Position numbers and translations under genes: made by a program. The notes below the pieces were generated by a model. It ran no database searches. It had not been told where the DNA came from and saw only the letters and a list, made by a program, of their open reading frames with translations. 64,000 nucleotides of DNA, from the NCBI GenBank assembly GCA_947303185.1, contig CAMYXF010000002.1, forward strand, positions 223,691 to 287,690. Reading direction: 5' to 3'. Below are positions 26,798-35,664 of this stretch, in pieces. The stretch's first letter is position 1. Each line of letters starts with the position of its first letter. This stretch comes from an uncultured Clostridia bacterium (GTDB taxonomy: Bacteria; Bacillota; Clostridia; Saccharofermentanales; Saccharofermentanaceae).

Positions 26798-28576
26798 ATG
26801 CGCAAACATCTGCAACCCATTATCGAAGCCCTGGTAGCAGGCATAATTGTTTTCCTGCTTACGATCACTAATCTCTTCAGCCCGCTGGACTATATCGCGC
26901 GTGACAGGCTCTATCAGGCGCCCAGAGGCATAAGAAGCGATATCAAGATTATCGGTATCGATGCCAAAACGCTTGAAGAATTAGGACCGATACAGACATG
27001 GTCCAGAAGTGTTTATGCTGACCTTATCAATACGCTTAATATTGACGAGAACACAAAGCCTTACGTAATCGGTGTCGATGTCCTGTTCTCAGGCAACGTT
27101 GATGAGGGTGACCAGGCTCTTGTTGAAGCTGCAGACAAATACGATAACGTTGTTGTAGTAAACCAGCTCCAATACAGCAAAAAATGGGAAACTGATTCGA
27201 ACGGAATCACATATTATCCGGTAAACGGGATTGCCAATCCTTATAAGGAACTTATGGATGCAACTTCCGTAGGTTACTGCAATGTCTCTCAGGACTCTGA
27301 CGGTACCGTAAGAAGAGTTATTCCTGTTGAAACATACGAAGGTAATACTTACGAGACATTTTCCAAGGTCATTTACGACAAGTATTGTTCAGAAGTTGGC
27401 ATTACTCCTAATACCATCCCTACCGACATGACCGGCCGTTCAATCATCAACTATTCAGGTAAGCCTGGAGACTACGAATACTTATCCCTGGTCGATGTAT
27501 TGGAAGGAAGGATCGATGCGAGAATCTTCTCTGATAGCGTAGTCTTCATCGGTGCATACGACCCGGAAATGCAGGATGATTTCATCGTTCCTAACGGCGG
27601 AAGTGCGCAGATGTATGGAGTTGAGATCCATGCCAACATCTTCCAGTCTTATTTGCAGGGCAGATTTGCTTTGGAAGGCAGCCGTTATCTTTTGGGCATC
27701 GTTACGGCTCTTGTCGCCATGGTGCTTCACTTCCTCTTCCGCAAGCTTAAGATCTGGCAATCAATTATCCTGCTCGTTGTTTCGATCGGTGCCGAGATAG
27801 GAATCCTTGTTGCAGCCAGCAACAACGGCCATTCATTCTTCGTCATCTACTTCCCTCTTGTGGTATTCATTTCATTTATCTATTCAGTAGGAATGAACTA
27901 CCTTCTCGAATCACGCAAGAAGAAAAAAGTGCTTAATGCATTCCGTAAATACGTCGCTCCCCAGATCGTTGAAGAGATTGCCAGGAAAGGTGATTTCGAG
28001 ATCAAGGTCGGCGGCGAAAACAGAGACATCGCAGTGCTCTTCGTTGATATCAGAGGCTTTACGACAATGTCCGAAGCTTTGGAGCCTGAACAGGTCGTTG
28101 AGATCTTAAATGAGTACTTAACCCTTACGACTAAATCCATTTTCGACAACAGCGGAACACTGGACAAGTTCGTCGGCGATGCCACCATGGCTGTATTCAA
28201 CTCACCTTTCTATCTCGAAGACTACGAGTATAAGGCAGTATGCGCAGCTATGGATATCGTTAAGGGCGGCGAAGCAATCGAAGAAAAGTTCCAAAAGAGA
28301 TTCGGCAGAAGCGTCGGCTTCGGCGTAGGTGTTAACTGCGGTCCTGCAGTCATAGGAAACGTCGGATGCGACTTCAGAATGGACTTTACCGCCATCGGCG
28401 ACACTGTAAATACTGCTGCCCGTCTTGAAGCCAACGCCAAGAAGGGCCAGGTCCTCATAAGCGACGTTCTTTACGAAAGGCTTAAGGACAGACTGGAAGT
28501 TGCTGAAGTCGGCGAGATCCCTCTTAAAGGTAAAACAAAGGGTGTCTTCGTTTACGAGGTTAAGAAGGTACTTTAA
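26798..28576 (+). CDS. CHASE2-domain class III adenylate cyclase
   Basis: 592 residues. An N-terminal membrane helix (about 8-28) leads to an extracytoplasmic CHASE2 sensor (about 35-300; IKIIGIDAKTLEELG). Three membrane helices follow (about 300-375), then a class III cyclase domain from about 405. Catalytic features are present: metal Asp in LFVDIRGFT, LDKFVGDATMAVF with Lys for adenine choice and the second Asp, and DFTAIGDTVNTAARLE. It should make cAMP in response to an external cue. It starts 4 nt after the second adhesin stop with only a weak ribosome site (AAGG), so translation is probably coupled. Its end overlaps the convergent puuD-like gene by 17 bp. Confidence 0.9.
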   Translation: MRKHLQPIIEALVAGIIVFLLTITNLFSPLDYIARDRLYQAPRGIRSDIKIIGIDAKTLEELGPIQTWSRSVYADLINTLNIDENTKPYVIGVDVLFSGNVDEGDQALVEAADKYDNVVVVNQLQYSKKWETDSNGITYYPVNGIANPYKELMDATSVGYCNVSQDSDGTVRRVIPVETYEGNTYETFSKVIYDKYCSEVGITPNTIPTDMTGRSIINYSGKPGDYEYLSLVDVLEGRIDARIFSDSVVFIGAYDPEMQDDFIVPNGGSAQMYGVEIHANIFQSYLQGRFALEGSRYLLGIVTALVAMVLHFLFRKLKIWQSIILLVVSIGAEIGILVAASNNGHSFFVIYFPLVVFISFIYSVGMNYLLESRKKKKVLNAFRKYVAPQIVEEIARKGDFEIKVGGENRDIAVLFVDIRGFTTMSEALEPEQVVEILNEYLTLTTKSIFDNSGTLDKFVGDATMAVFNSPFYLEDYEYKAVCAAMDIVKGGEAIEEKFQKRFGRSVGFGVGVNCGPAVIGNVGCDFRMDFTAIGDTVNTAARLEANAKKGQVLISDVLYERLKDRLEVAEVGEIPLKGKTKGVFVYEVKKVL

Positions 28577-29270
28577 GGCTCTCTACAAAGGCACGGAAAA
28601 TCTTTTTACTGTTTTCATCTGTCTTATACGAGAACTCAGGATGCCACTGCACTGCCCACAGGAATCCGTACGAAGGCTTATATAATGCTTCTACAATTCC
28701 ATCGTCAGATTCAGCCATTATCTCAAGGCCGGGAGCCACGTCTTTAACTGCCTGGTGGTGATAGCTGCTTACGCTGATTCTGTCAGTGCCAAGGCAATCG
28801 TAAAGCGGAGTCGATCTCTTTATATTCACATCATGAACGGGAATGTCATAAGGCGGTGTCTGGTGATGCTCAATATCTGACGGATGCTGGGATGGAAGAT
28901 CCTGATACAAGGTTCCGCCAAGAAAAGCATTGATGAACTGTATTCCCCTGCAGATTCCGAGAACCGGTTTGTTCTTCTTCATTGCATCTTCAAGAACGAG
29001 TTTTTCCATGTTATCTCTTGCGATGCAGCAAGAAACTTTACCTTCCAACGGCTCTTCTCCATAGATTGAAGGAGTCACGTCATGACCGCCGGTCAACAGG
29101 ATCCCGTCACATATATCAACAAGCCGGGATATCTCTTCGGGATCTTCGGACAAAGGAAAAATAACAGGTGTGGCACCTGCTTCTTTGAGTCCGTCCAGAT
29201 ATCCCGGTAACATCCATATACTATCTTTATCGTCATCCCATAACGGCATTACACCAACCAATGGTTTCAT
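28560..29270 (-). CDS. Class I glutamine amidotransferase-like gamma-glutamyl-GABA hydrolase (peptidase C26)
   Basis: 236 residues, normal for the PuuD family. The catalytic triad is visible: Cys107 in LGICRGIQ, His210 and Glu212 in VQWHPEF, with the LLTGGHDV loop. PuuD-type enzymes split gamma-glutamyl-GABA to glutamate and GABA in putrescine breakdown; the relatives act on other gamma-glutamyl amides. The upstream aminotransferase and alcohol dehydrogenase on the same strand suit GABA handling. No PuuA, B or C is in view. AAGGTG precedes the ATG. Confidence 0.85.
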   Translation of the reverse strand: MKPLVGVMPLWDDDKDSIWMLPGYLDGLKEAGATPVIFPLSEDPEEISRLVDICDGILLTGGHDVTPSIYGEEPLEGKVSCCIARDNMEKLVLEDAMKKNKPVLGICRGIQFINAFLGGTLYQDLPSQHPSDIEHHQTPPYDIPVHDVNIKRSTPLYDCLGTDRISVSSYHHQAVKDVAPGLEIMAESDDGIVEALYKPSYGFLWAVQWHPEFSYKTDENSKKIFRAFVESLKVPS

Positions 29271-29351
29271 TATTTTTTCACCTTAGTATTGTTCTTTTCC
29301 CTTCTTAGCTTCTGTCTTGTTAATCTCATCTGTAGTAGTGCAGATTACAGA

Positions 29352-29810
29352 TCAAAGCTTTAATGCCATGCAAATGGCACCTTCCAGCTTGTCGTATGGA
29401 GGATAGTTCGCAATCAGCACATATCCGCGATTCGTATATAAACCGACGGCATCTTTCATTATATAGCGTGTTTGCAGAACAGCTCTTTTAAATCCCAGTT
29501 CGCGGGCTTTCTCTTCTATCCTGTCCATCATCTCGGTAGCAATATATTTGCCGCGATGATCAGGCTCTACCCATACGCGCTTGATCTCCACATCAGTATC
29601 AGAATACTTCTTAAGACCTGCACAGCCCACTGCAACATCATCTATATATGCGATCAGAACATCGGATATACTCTCAGACAGATTATACGGGATAAATTCT
29701 TCCCTGTTCTTCTTACCGCCGACGATCTTGCTGTAGTAATTCTCAGTCTCAATATAGAATTTATGGAAATCTTTGTCATTCCCGTCTGTCCACTTGAATT
29801 CTATATTCAT
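29352..29810 (-). CDS. GNAT-family N-acetyltransferase
   Basis: 152 residues, a single GNAT domain. The acetyl-CoA site is clear (VEIKRVWVEPDHRGKYIATEM, with the R/Q-x-x-G-x-G/A variant HRGKYIA). The C-terminal VGLYTNRGYVLI is also typical. The substrate is unknown; being 15 nt downstream of the alcohol dehydrogenase it may act on an amine of the same pathway, but this is only inference. Confidence 0.85.
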   Translation of the reverse strand: MNIEFKWTDGNDKDFHKFYIETENYYSKIVGGKKNREEFIPYNLSESISDVLIAYIDDVAVGCAGLKKYSDTDVEIKRVWVEPDHRGKYIATEMMDRIEEKARELGFKRAVLQTRYIMKDAVGLYTNRGYVLIANYPPYDKLEGAICMALKL

Positions 29811-29825
29811 GACTTTACCTCTTAC

Positions 29826-30974
29826 TTAATAAGCCTGGTTATACATCAGCAATACATCTTCTTTCGTTGTATATCTCGGATTGACTGATATATTACCACT
29901 CTTCATGGCATCAGTTGCCATCTCTTCAAACTTACTGCTGTCGACTCCAACCTCCTTTAAGGTTGCCGGAATGCCGAGCGAACTGTTTAAATTCTTAAGT
30001 TCTTTTGCAAGCATTTCAGGCTTAAAGCTTTCTTCAGATACAGGGTTTTCAGCTACCCTGCGGTAAATCTCATAGTATTTGCCGTTATCTGCAAGGCAGT
30101 TAAACTCAACGACAGTCGGAAGAAGTACTGCATTTGCCAGACCGTGCGGCACATCGAAAAATGCACTTACAGGATGGCTCATAGCATGAACATCACCTAA
30201 CCTTGCGTGCGAGAATGCAATTCCTGCAAAGAGTGATCCCAAGAGCATTGCTTCAGCTGCTTTGCGGTCTTTCCGGTCTTCGACATATGTTTTTATGTTA
30301 GCTCCGATGAGCTCCAATGCCTGAAGCGACATCATTTCCGAGAACGGAGATGCAGCAAGCGAAATATAAGATTCCAGTGCATGCACCATAGCATCCGCTC
30401 CACAGTAGGCTGCGGTTTTCATTGGTACTGTCGTTATGAGTTCAGGATCAAGGATTACATATTCAGGAAGAAGATATGTGCTTCCTACGGTAAGCTTATA
30501 ATCTCTTGAATGATCGGTTATTACCGAGAATGACGTTACCTCTGAACCGGTACCCGCTGTTGTCGGAATCGCAAGCATTGGAACTACGGGACCGGGAACC
30601 TTACCAACACCCTCATAGTCAGTTATCTTCCCGCCGTAACTTCCCAATACTGCAACTGCCTTGGCCACATCAAGAGGAGAACCTCCTCCGAAAGCGACGA
30701 TCATTTGAGCTCCGCTTTCCTTAAACTTTTCAGCTGCCTTCTCTACAGTGTCTGTCGACGGATTCCCCTCAGTCTCCGTGAAAGACTCACTGTCTATACC
30801 AGCCTGTTTCAGTTTTTCTGCGCAGAGATCAACATAACCGGCTTTCTTAAGATGGGGACCTGATACGATGAAAGCCTTTTTCGCATCAATCTTGGATGCG
30901 ACATCAGACAGATCGTTCAGGCTCCCCCATCCGAAATATACATTTTGAGGAATCGAAAAAGAAAAATGCTTCAT
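29826..30974 (-). CDS. Iron-containing alcohol dehydrogenase
   Basis: 382 residues from the ATG at 30974 (GGGGG 8 nt upstream). The Fe-ADH fold motifs are present: GGGSPLDVAKA for NAD(P) binding near 95, TTAGTGSE near 137, and the iron ligands in GADAMVHALESY and SHARLGDVHAMSHPVSAFFDVPHG. Family members reduce aldehydes or oxidise short alcohols; 4-hydroxybutyrate dehydrogenase is one. Following a GABA-aminotransferase-type gene by 13 nt, reduction of succinic semialdehyde to 4-hydroxybutyrate is an attractive but unproven role. Confidence 0.9.
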   Translation of the reverse strand: MKHFSFSIPQNVYFGWGSLNDLSDVASKIDAKKAFIVSGPHLKKAGYVDLCAEKLKQAGIDSESFTETEGNPSTDTVEKAAEKFKESGAQMIVAFGGGSPLDVAKAVAVLGSYGGKITDYEGVGKVPGPVVPMLAIPTTAGTGSEVTSFSVITDHSRDYKLTVGSTYLLPEYVILDPELITTVPMKTAAYCGADAMVHALESYISLAASPFSEMMSLQALELIGANIKTYVEDRKDRKAAEAMLLGSLFAGIAFSHARLGDVHAMSHPVSAFFDVPHGLANAVLLPTVVEFNCLADNGKYYEIYRRVAENPVSEESFKPEMLAKELKNLNSSLGIPATLKEVGVDSSKFEEMATDAMKSGNISVNPRYTTKEDVLLMYNQAY

Positions 30975-30987
30975 AGAGCAATCCCCC

Positions 30988-32202
30988 TTAGCCAAGAGCC
31001 TCCACGGAAGCCTTGATTATCTCGTAAGCCTTATCACAGTCTTCTTCTGTAATGATGAGCGGAGGTACCATACGGATGACATGGCCGCCGATCGCTGTAA
31101 TAAGAAGATGTCTGTGGAGGCATTCATGTTTAACGTCTACTGCATTGATGGAATCGTCAAATTCAACACCTACGAGCAGTCCCTGGCCTCTTACTTCCTT
31201 TACGTGAGGAAGTGTCTTGAGCTTATCCATGAAGTAAGCGCCCATCTTAGCAGCGTTGCCTGCAAGATCACGGTCAAGAAGTTCATTTACCTGAGCAAGA
31301 GCTGCAGCGCAGCTTACCGGATGTCCGCCGAATGTAGTTCCGTGAGAACCTGCTGAGAATGCCTTTGCAACTTCTGCCTTTGCGCAGATAGCACCGATAG
31401 GCATACCGCCGCCTAATGCCTTTGCCATTGAGACGATATCAGGCTTGATTCCGTAATGCATGAAGCTCATTACCTTACCTGTTCTGCACCATCCGGTCTG
31501 TACTTCATCGATCAGGAGGAGCATTCCCTTCTCATCGCAGAATTCACGAAGTCCCTTCATGAATTCCATTGTCGCGGGATGAACGCCGCCCTCGCCCTGT
31601 ACGGGCTCGATCATGATAGCGATGGTATTCTCGGTGCATGCATCCTTAAATGCCTGCAGATCGTTAAAGGGAGCGTATGAGAAACCGTAAGCCATAGGAC
31701 CGAAACCAATCTGGCAGCCGTTACCCGGCTGACCTGTAGCTGACATAGCACCGAATGTTCTTCCGTGGAATCCCATCTTTGCCGTTACGATGTGATAACG
31801 GTTGGGACCATACTTCTCGATACCATATTTTCTTGCCATCTTGATCATGGCTTCGTTTGCTTCGGTACCTGAGTTCTGGTAGAAGATCTTATCCATTCCG
31901 ATCGTCTCACAAACCTTCTCTGCAAGAAGAGCCTGAGGGATCGTATAAGGATAGTTGAACGTGTGCATCAGAGTCTTAGTCTGTTCTACAGCAGCGGCTA
32001 CTACCTTTTCGTTGCAGCTTCCTGCAGAGTTAACTGCGATACCTGCATAGAAGTCCAAATATGCCTCGCCGTTCTCATCGTAGATGTACTGATCTTTTGC
32101 CGTCTCTGCGAGAAAATCGAATCTCTCGTAGGTCTCGATCATATATTTCTGCACTTTGTCCTTAATGTCCTGTGCCGTAAGTCCTGTATCTGCCAATTTC
32201 AT
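30988..32202 (-). CDS. Class III PLP aminotransferase (acetylornithine/GABA aminotransferase family)
   Basis: 404 residues. The PLP lysine is in VSMAKALGGGMPIGA near 250; other fold motifs are NSGTEANEAMIKMAR, GFHGRTFG, EPVQGEGG, LLIDEVQTG and GTTFGGHPVSCAAALA. Length and the last motif resemble ArgD/ornithine aminotransferases, whereas the neighbours (ABC transporter, Fe-ADH, puuD-like) suggest a catabolic GABA or diamine aminotransferase. No arginine biosynthesis genes are adjacent. The substrate is therefore left open. Confidence 0.88.
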   Translation of the reverse strand: MKLADTGLTAQDIKDKVQKYMIETYERFDFLAETAKDQYIYDENGEAYLDFYAGIAVNSAGSCNEKVVAAAVEQTKTLMHTFNYPYTIPQALLAEKVCETIGMDKIFYQNSGTEANEAMIKMARKYGIEKYGPNRYHIVTAKMGFHGRTFGAMSATGQPGNGCQIGFGPMAYGFSYAPFNDLQAFKDACTENTIAIMIEPVQGEGGVHPATMEFMKGLREFCDEKGMLLLIDEVQTGWCRTGKVMSFMHYGIKPDIVSMAKALGGGMPIGAICAKAEVAKAFSAGSHGTTFGGHPVSCAAALAQVNELLDRDLAGNAAKMGAYFMDKLKTLPHVKEVRGQGLLVGVEFDDSINAVDVKHECLHRHLLITAIGGHVIRMVPPLIITEEDCDKAYEIIKASVEALG

Positions 32203-32217
32203 TTTATTTGCCCCCTG

Positions 32218-32889
32218 TTATTTCTTTTCTGTTTTAACTTTTTTGCCGATCTCATCAGCAGTGATGTAACCCTTAAGGATCAGGAACTGTTCGATGATCT
32301 TTACGCAATCCTCAATGCCGACTTTCTCACTGTTAAGAGTCATGTCGTAGTTGACCGGATTGGTCCAGTAGTTACCGTGTGTGTAGTACGCATAGTAATC
32401 GGCTCTGTATTTATCTGTTTGTGTGATGGTCGCATCCGCAACTTCCGGTGTAACGCCCAAATGCTCAATTACCCTCTGTCTGCAAAATGCTCTCGGCGCC
32501 TCGATGTAGATACTCACCACGTTTTCTCTGCTTCTCAGCACGTAATCCGCACATTTACCGACGATTACACAGGATTCCTGATCTGCGAGATTATTTATGA
32601 TCTCGCATTGGTATTCAAAGAGCTTGTCATCGGAAACGAATTTCTCATTCTTCGCGATGTAGTTTCTTGATCTCGGTAATCCCTTCATCAGGCTTTTGAA
32701 GCCGCCGTTCGACCTTACCTTCTCGTTGACCTCATTAAAGAGTTTCTCGTCAAGTCCGCTGAGCTGGCTTGCAAGTGTCAGGATTCTGTTCTCATAGCAG
32801 TGAATGCCAAGATCGTGTGCCAGTGCCGAAGCGATCTCCTTACCGCCCGAACCGAATCCTCTAGCAAATGTAACTACAAATCTTTTCAT
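32218..32889 (-). CDS. Cytidylate kinase-like family protein
   Basis: 223 residues of the cytidylate-kinase-like (AAK6) family common in Clostridia. A P-loop-like RGFGSGGKEIA lies near residue 10 and the C-terminal half has QRVIEHLGVTPEVADATI then RADYYAYYTHGNYW. These proteins are not true CMP kinases of nucleotide synthesis and their substrates are unknown. It sits between the ABC transporter ATPase and the aminotransferase on one strand with short gaps, so it is probably cotranscribed. Confidence 0.82.
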   Translation of the reverse strand: MKRFVVTFARGFGSGGKEIASALAHDLGIHCYENRILTLASQLSGLDEKLFNEVNEKVRSNGGFKSLMKGLPRSRNYIAKNEKFVSDDKLFEYQCEIINNLADQESCVIVGKCADYVLRSRENVVSIYIEAPRAFCRQRVIEHLGVTPEVADATITQTDKYRADYYAYYTHGNYWTNPVNYDMTLNSEKVGIEDCVKIIEQFLILKGYITADEIGKKVKTEKK

Positions 32890-32905
32890 TTATCTGCCTC
32901 CTTAC

Positions 32906-33646
32906 TTATCCCGCAAGATATCTGCTCAAGAATTCTCTTGTACGCGGGTTCTTCGGATTACTGAAAAGTTCCGAAGGAGGCGCGTCCTCTGCTACATATC
33001 CTCTGTCCATGAATATCGTTCTTGTCGATACGTCTCTGGCAAATGCCATCTCGTGAGTGACGATTATCATGGTAAGTCCGGTCGTAGCCAGATCCTTCAT
33101 TACGTTAAGAACTTCACCTACCATCTCAGGATCCAATGCTGATGTCGGCTCGTCGAAAAGCAGCACTTCAGGATTCATGCAAAGCGCTCTCGCGATTGCG
33201 ACTCTCTGCTTCTGTCCGCCTGATAACTGGTCCGGTTTTGCGTTGATGAAAGGTGCCATTCCTACTTCTTTAAGATGTGCGATCGCTCTGTCAAACGCTT
33301 CTTCCTTTGAAAGATGTAATACCTTTCTTGTGCACAGCATGCAGTTCTGCAAGACTGTCATGTTATTGAAGAGATTGAAGGACTGGAATACCATTCCGAC
33401 CTTTGCCCTGTATTCGTTTACTTCACGCTGCACGTCCCTTACTTCTTTGCCGCGGAAATAGATCTCTCCGGTCGTCTGTTTTTCGAGTTTATTAATGCAT
33501 CTTAAAAGAGTTGATTTACCTGATCCCGAAGATCCGACAATACAGATGATCTCCCCTTCTTTTACATCCATGTCGATCTTTCTCAAGACTTCGTGTTTGC
33601 CGAATGACTTGCTGAGATCTTTTATGCTGATTACAGTTTCTGCCAT
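32906..33646 (-). CDS. Polar amino acid ABC transporter ATP-binding protein (GlnQ/HisP type)
   Basis: 246 residues. Walker [13 protein letters not shown] near 36, Q-loop [13 protein letters not shown], signature [15 protein letters not shown] near 145, Walker [16 protein letters not shown] and the switch His in IIVTHEM. The pattern is that of polar amino acid importers. It works with the permease 11 nt upstream and the lipoprotein receptor before that. Confidence 0.95.
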   Translation of the reverse strand: MAETVISIKDLSKSFGKHEVLRKIDMDVKEGEIICIVGSSGSGKSTLLRCINKLEKQTTGEIYFRGKEVRDVQREVNEYRAKVGMVFQSFNLFNNMTVLQNCMLCTRKVLHLSKEEAFDRAIAHLKEVGMAPFINAKPDQLSGGQKQRVAIARALCMNPEVLLFDEPTSALDPEMVGEVLNVMKDLATTGLTMIIVTHEMAFARDVSTRTIFMDRGYVAEDAPPSELFSNPKNPRTREFLSRYLAG

Positions 33647-33657
33647 AACCTGCCTCC

Positions 33658-34428
33658 TTACTGATTGTCCATGTATTCGACAGCCAGTGCGTAATCCTTC
33701 TTGCCTTTGAGCTTCTTTTCCATAAGACCGAAGATCTTATTGAATGCAAAGCACAATACGAAATATATGACTGCAATTACCAGGTAACTTTCAAAGTACT
33801 TGTAGTAGTTGCCGCCGACGGTCTTTGCCGCCATAAATAATTCCTGTACCGCAATAACATTGAGGACTGAAGTCATCTTGAGATTGGTAAGGAATGTATT
33901 TGCCATCTCCGGAATAATGTTCTTAAATGCCTGAGGAAGCACGATATAGATCATAGTCTTCATGGGTGACATACCCATTGCCCAGGCGCCTTCTCTCTGT
34001 CCGAGATCGATCGATCCGATACCGCCTCTTACTGTCTCTGCCATGTATGCGCCGGTATTAAGTGTCGTTACAAGGATTCCTGCAAATACCGGAGCCATGT
34101 CTACACCAAGCTGCCTTATTCCGTAGTAGATGATCATCGCCTGAACGATCATTGGTGTATCTCTGAAAACTTCGACATAAGTGGCTGAGATAATCTTCAT
34201 CAGTCTTACGAGAGATTTCTTAAAGATGTTATCCCCCAAACCTATTTTTGTGTCCTGAACGATGCCTACGATGTAACCGAGAATAAAGCCGAAGATCGTA
34301 CCTAGGACCGCGATATAAAGCGTCAGCCAGGTTCCGTCCAGGAACATTTTGAGATATTTACTTGTTAAGTAGATCATCCACTCTATGGATGTCTGTGGAG
34401 TAGTTAAGTCATAATTGAAAAGTCCCAT
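33658..34428 (-). CDS. Polar amino acid ABC transporter permease
   Basis: 256 residues from the ATG at 34428, chosen because AAGGA lies 8 nt upstream; two closer ATGs at 34434 and 34437 abut the ribosome site. About five membrane helices. The EAA loop ([26 protein letters not shown]) identifies a HisM/GlnP permease. One permease gene only, so it would form a homodimer. Confidence 0.93.
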   Translation of the reverse strand: MGLFNYDLTTPQTSIEWMIYLTSKYLKMFLDGTWLTLYIAVLGTIFGFILGYIVGIVQDTKIGLGDNIFKKSLVRLMKIISATYVEVFRDTPMIVQAMIIYYGIRQLGVDMAPVFAGILVTTLNTGAYMAETVRGGIGSIDLGQREGAWAMGMSPMKTMIYIVLPQAFKNIIPEMANTFLTNLKMTSVLNVIAVQELFMAAKTVGGNYYKYFESYLVIAVIYFVLCFAFNKIFGLMEKKLKGKKDYALAVEYMDNQ

Positions 34429-34450
34429 AGTCATCATCCTTTTAAGATAA

Positions 34451-34478
34451 CCTGCCGGGAAGCTGCCCTCCCGGCAGG
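34451..34478 (-). other. Stable hairpin between receptor and permease genes
   Basis: CCTGCCGGGA (34451-34460) pairs with TCCCGGCAGG (34469-34478) around 8 nt. No T-run follows on the minus strand, so it is more likely an mRNA-stabilising or attenuating hairpin that leaves more receptor message than permease message, as in many ABC operons. Confidence 0.7.
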
Positions 34479-34522
34479 CGTTTTAAAAACCAGTATGTGA
34501 CTGCTTTATAATGAGTTATCTA

Positions 34523-35500
34523 TCAGAAGAAGAATTCATCTTTACCTGTAACAGGTAATGCGATAAACAACTCTGCTTCTGCAGGAGCACTGGAAGCTGC
34601 CGGCTGCTGTGTGATTACCTTAGCCATAAGATCATCCATCTTGGCCTTATCGTTCCAACCGAGTGCATCCATTGCGCCCTGGATCTTATCGCGGAGAGCT
34701 GTATCGTCTTTTCTTGTTGCGATGCAGACATTTACCATTTCATCGTCACCTACAAAGCCGTCATTCTCGTCGAATGTAATGATCTTGAGATCCTTGTTTG
34801 TAAGGAGTGCAGACTGTGCTGTAGGAAGGTCTACGATACAAACATCAGCTACGCCGTTTGATACTGCCATGAAGCACTCAGAAGTTGTCTCATAATTGCT
34901 TCCGGTTACTGCGCCTTCAAACTGATCAAGAAGCGGGATCCAGCCTGTTCCGAGCTGTGTTGTAACCTTACAACCTGTACCTGCGAGCTGTGAAATACCG
35001 GTAACATCTGCATAAGCTCCGTCTGCCTTAACTACGATGCAGTTATCTCTGTAGTAGTAAGGAGTTGTGAATGCGTAAGACATTTCTCTTTCTGCCGTAC
35101 GGCCCATGCCTGCGATGATGCAATCGTAATCACCTGAGTCTAATGAGATACCGATGGAAGACCACTCTACCTTATGGATCTCAACTTCCATACCTAACTG
35201 GTCTGCAATCATCTGAGATACCGCTACGTCATATCCGTAAGCATAGAATGCTGAATCGTAGATCTTAACTGCCTTGCTGCCGTCAGGTGTTGTAGCCTCA
35301 TCCTGTGTCCAGTTAAAAGGTGCATATGCACATTCCATTCCGACTCTGAGAACTTCTTTTGTACCAGTAGTCTCAGCCTCAGCTGCAGTTGTAGTTGTGC
35401 CGGCAGTTCCTGCGCTGCATCCGCTCATAAGAAACATTCCCATTGATGCTACGAGCGCTGTTGCCATCACACTCTTTCCGAATACTTTTCTCTGTTTCAT
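34523..35500 (-). CDS. Amino acid ABC transporter substrate-binding lipoprotein
   Basis: 325 residues with GGAGGAG before the ATG. A lipoprotein signal ends at LMSGC, Cys near residue 28, followed by a Thr/Ala/Glu linker. The SBP_bac_3 domain follows (VLRVGMECAYAPFNW, SGDYDCIIAGMGRTAERE, YAFTTPYYY). It should bind a polar amino acid outside the membrane. The C-terminus carries an extra Ala/Ser-rich tail ending LPVTGKDEFFF beyond the usual domain end. Confidence 0.92.
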   Translation of the reverse strand: MKQRKVFGKSVMATALVASMGMFLMSGCSAGTAGTTTTAAEAETTGTKEVLRVGMECAYAPFNWTQDEATTPDGSKAVKIYDSAFYAYGYDVAVSQMIADQLGMEVEIHKVEWSSIGISLDSGDYDCIIAGMGRTAEREMSYAFTTPYYYRDNCIVVKADGAYADVTGISQLAGTGCKVTTQLGTGWIPLLDQFEGAVTGSNYETTSECFMAVSNGVADVCIVDLPTAQSALLTNKDLKIITFDENDGFVGDDEMVNVCIATRKDDTALRDKIQGAMDALGWNDKAKMDDLMAKVITQQPAASSAPAEAELFIALPVTGKDEFFF

Positions 35501-35589
35501 TGTTACTCCTCCTTGTCACAATAAAATGCCTTTCGATTAAGAAAGACCCCCTCGAAACTATCGTTTCTATGTGCCTTTTCTTGTGACGA

Positions 35590-35663
35590 ATTGTAGAAAA
35601 GTAACCGTGTGTTTACAACGTGCGAACTGCACACTCTAGACTACACACTTTGCATAGTGCAAA
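35590..35663 (-). promoter_or_regulatory. Promoter and palindromes upstream of the ABC operon
   Basis: On the minus strand -35 TTGTAA (35613-35618) and -10 TACAAT (35590-35595) have a 17-nt spacer. Just upstream lie two palindromes: GTGCGAACTGCAC (35620-35632) and TTTGCATAGTGCAAA (35649-35663), which share GTGC/TGCA half-sites. Their placement beyond the -35 fits activator sites, possibly for the adjacent PucR-family regulator. Confidence 0.6.
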
Positions 35664-35664
35664 A

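Noticed and set aside
28560..28576. 17-bp overlap of cyclase and PuuD-like genes as a possible frame error
   Set aside because: Both C-termini are complete for their families, so it is an ordinary tail-to-tail overlap.
34523..34600. LPVTG near the C-terminus of the ABC receptor, like a sortase signal
   Set aside because: It is followed by KDEFFF only, with no hydrophobic segment or positive tail, and the protein already has a lipoprotein anchor.
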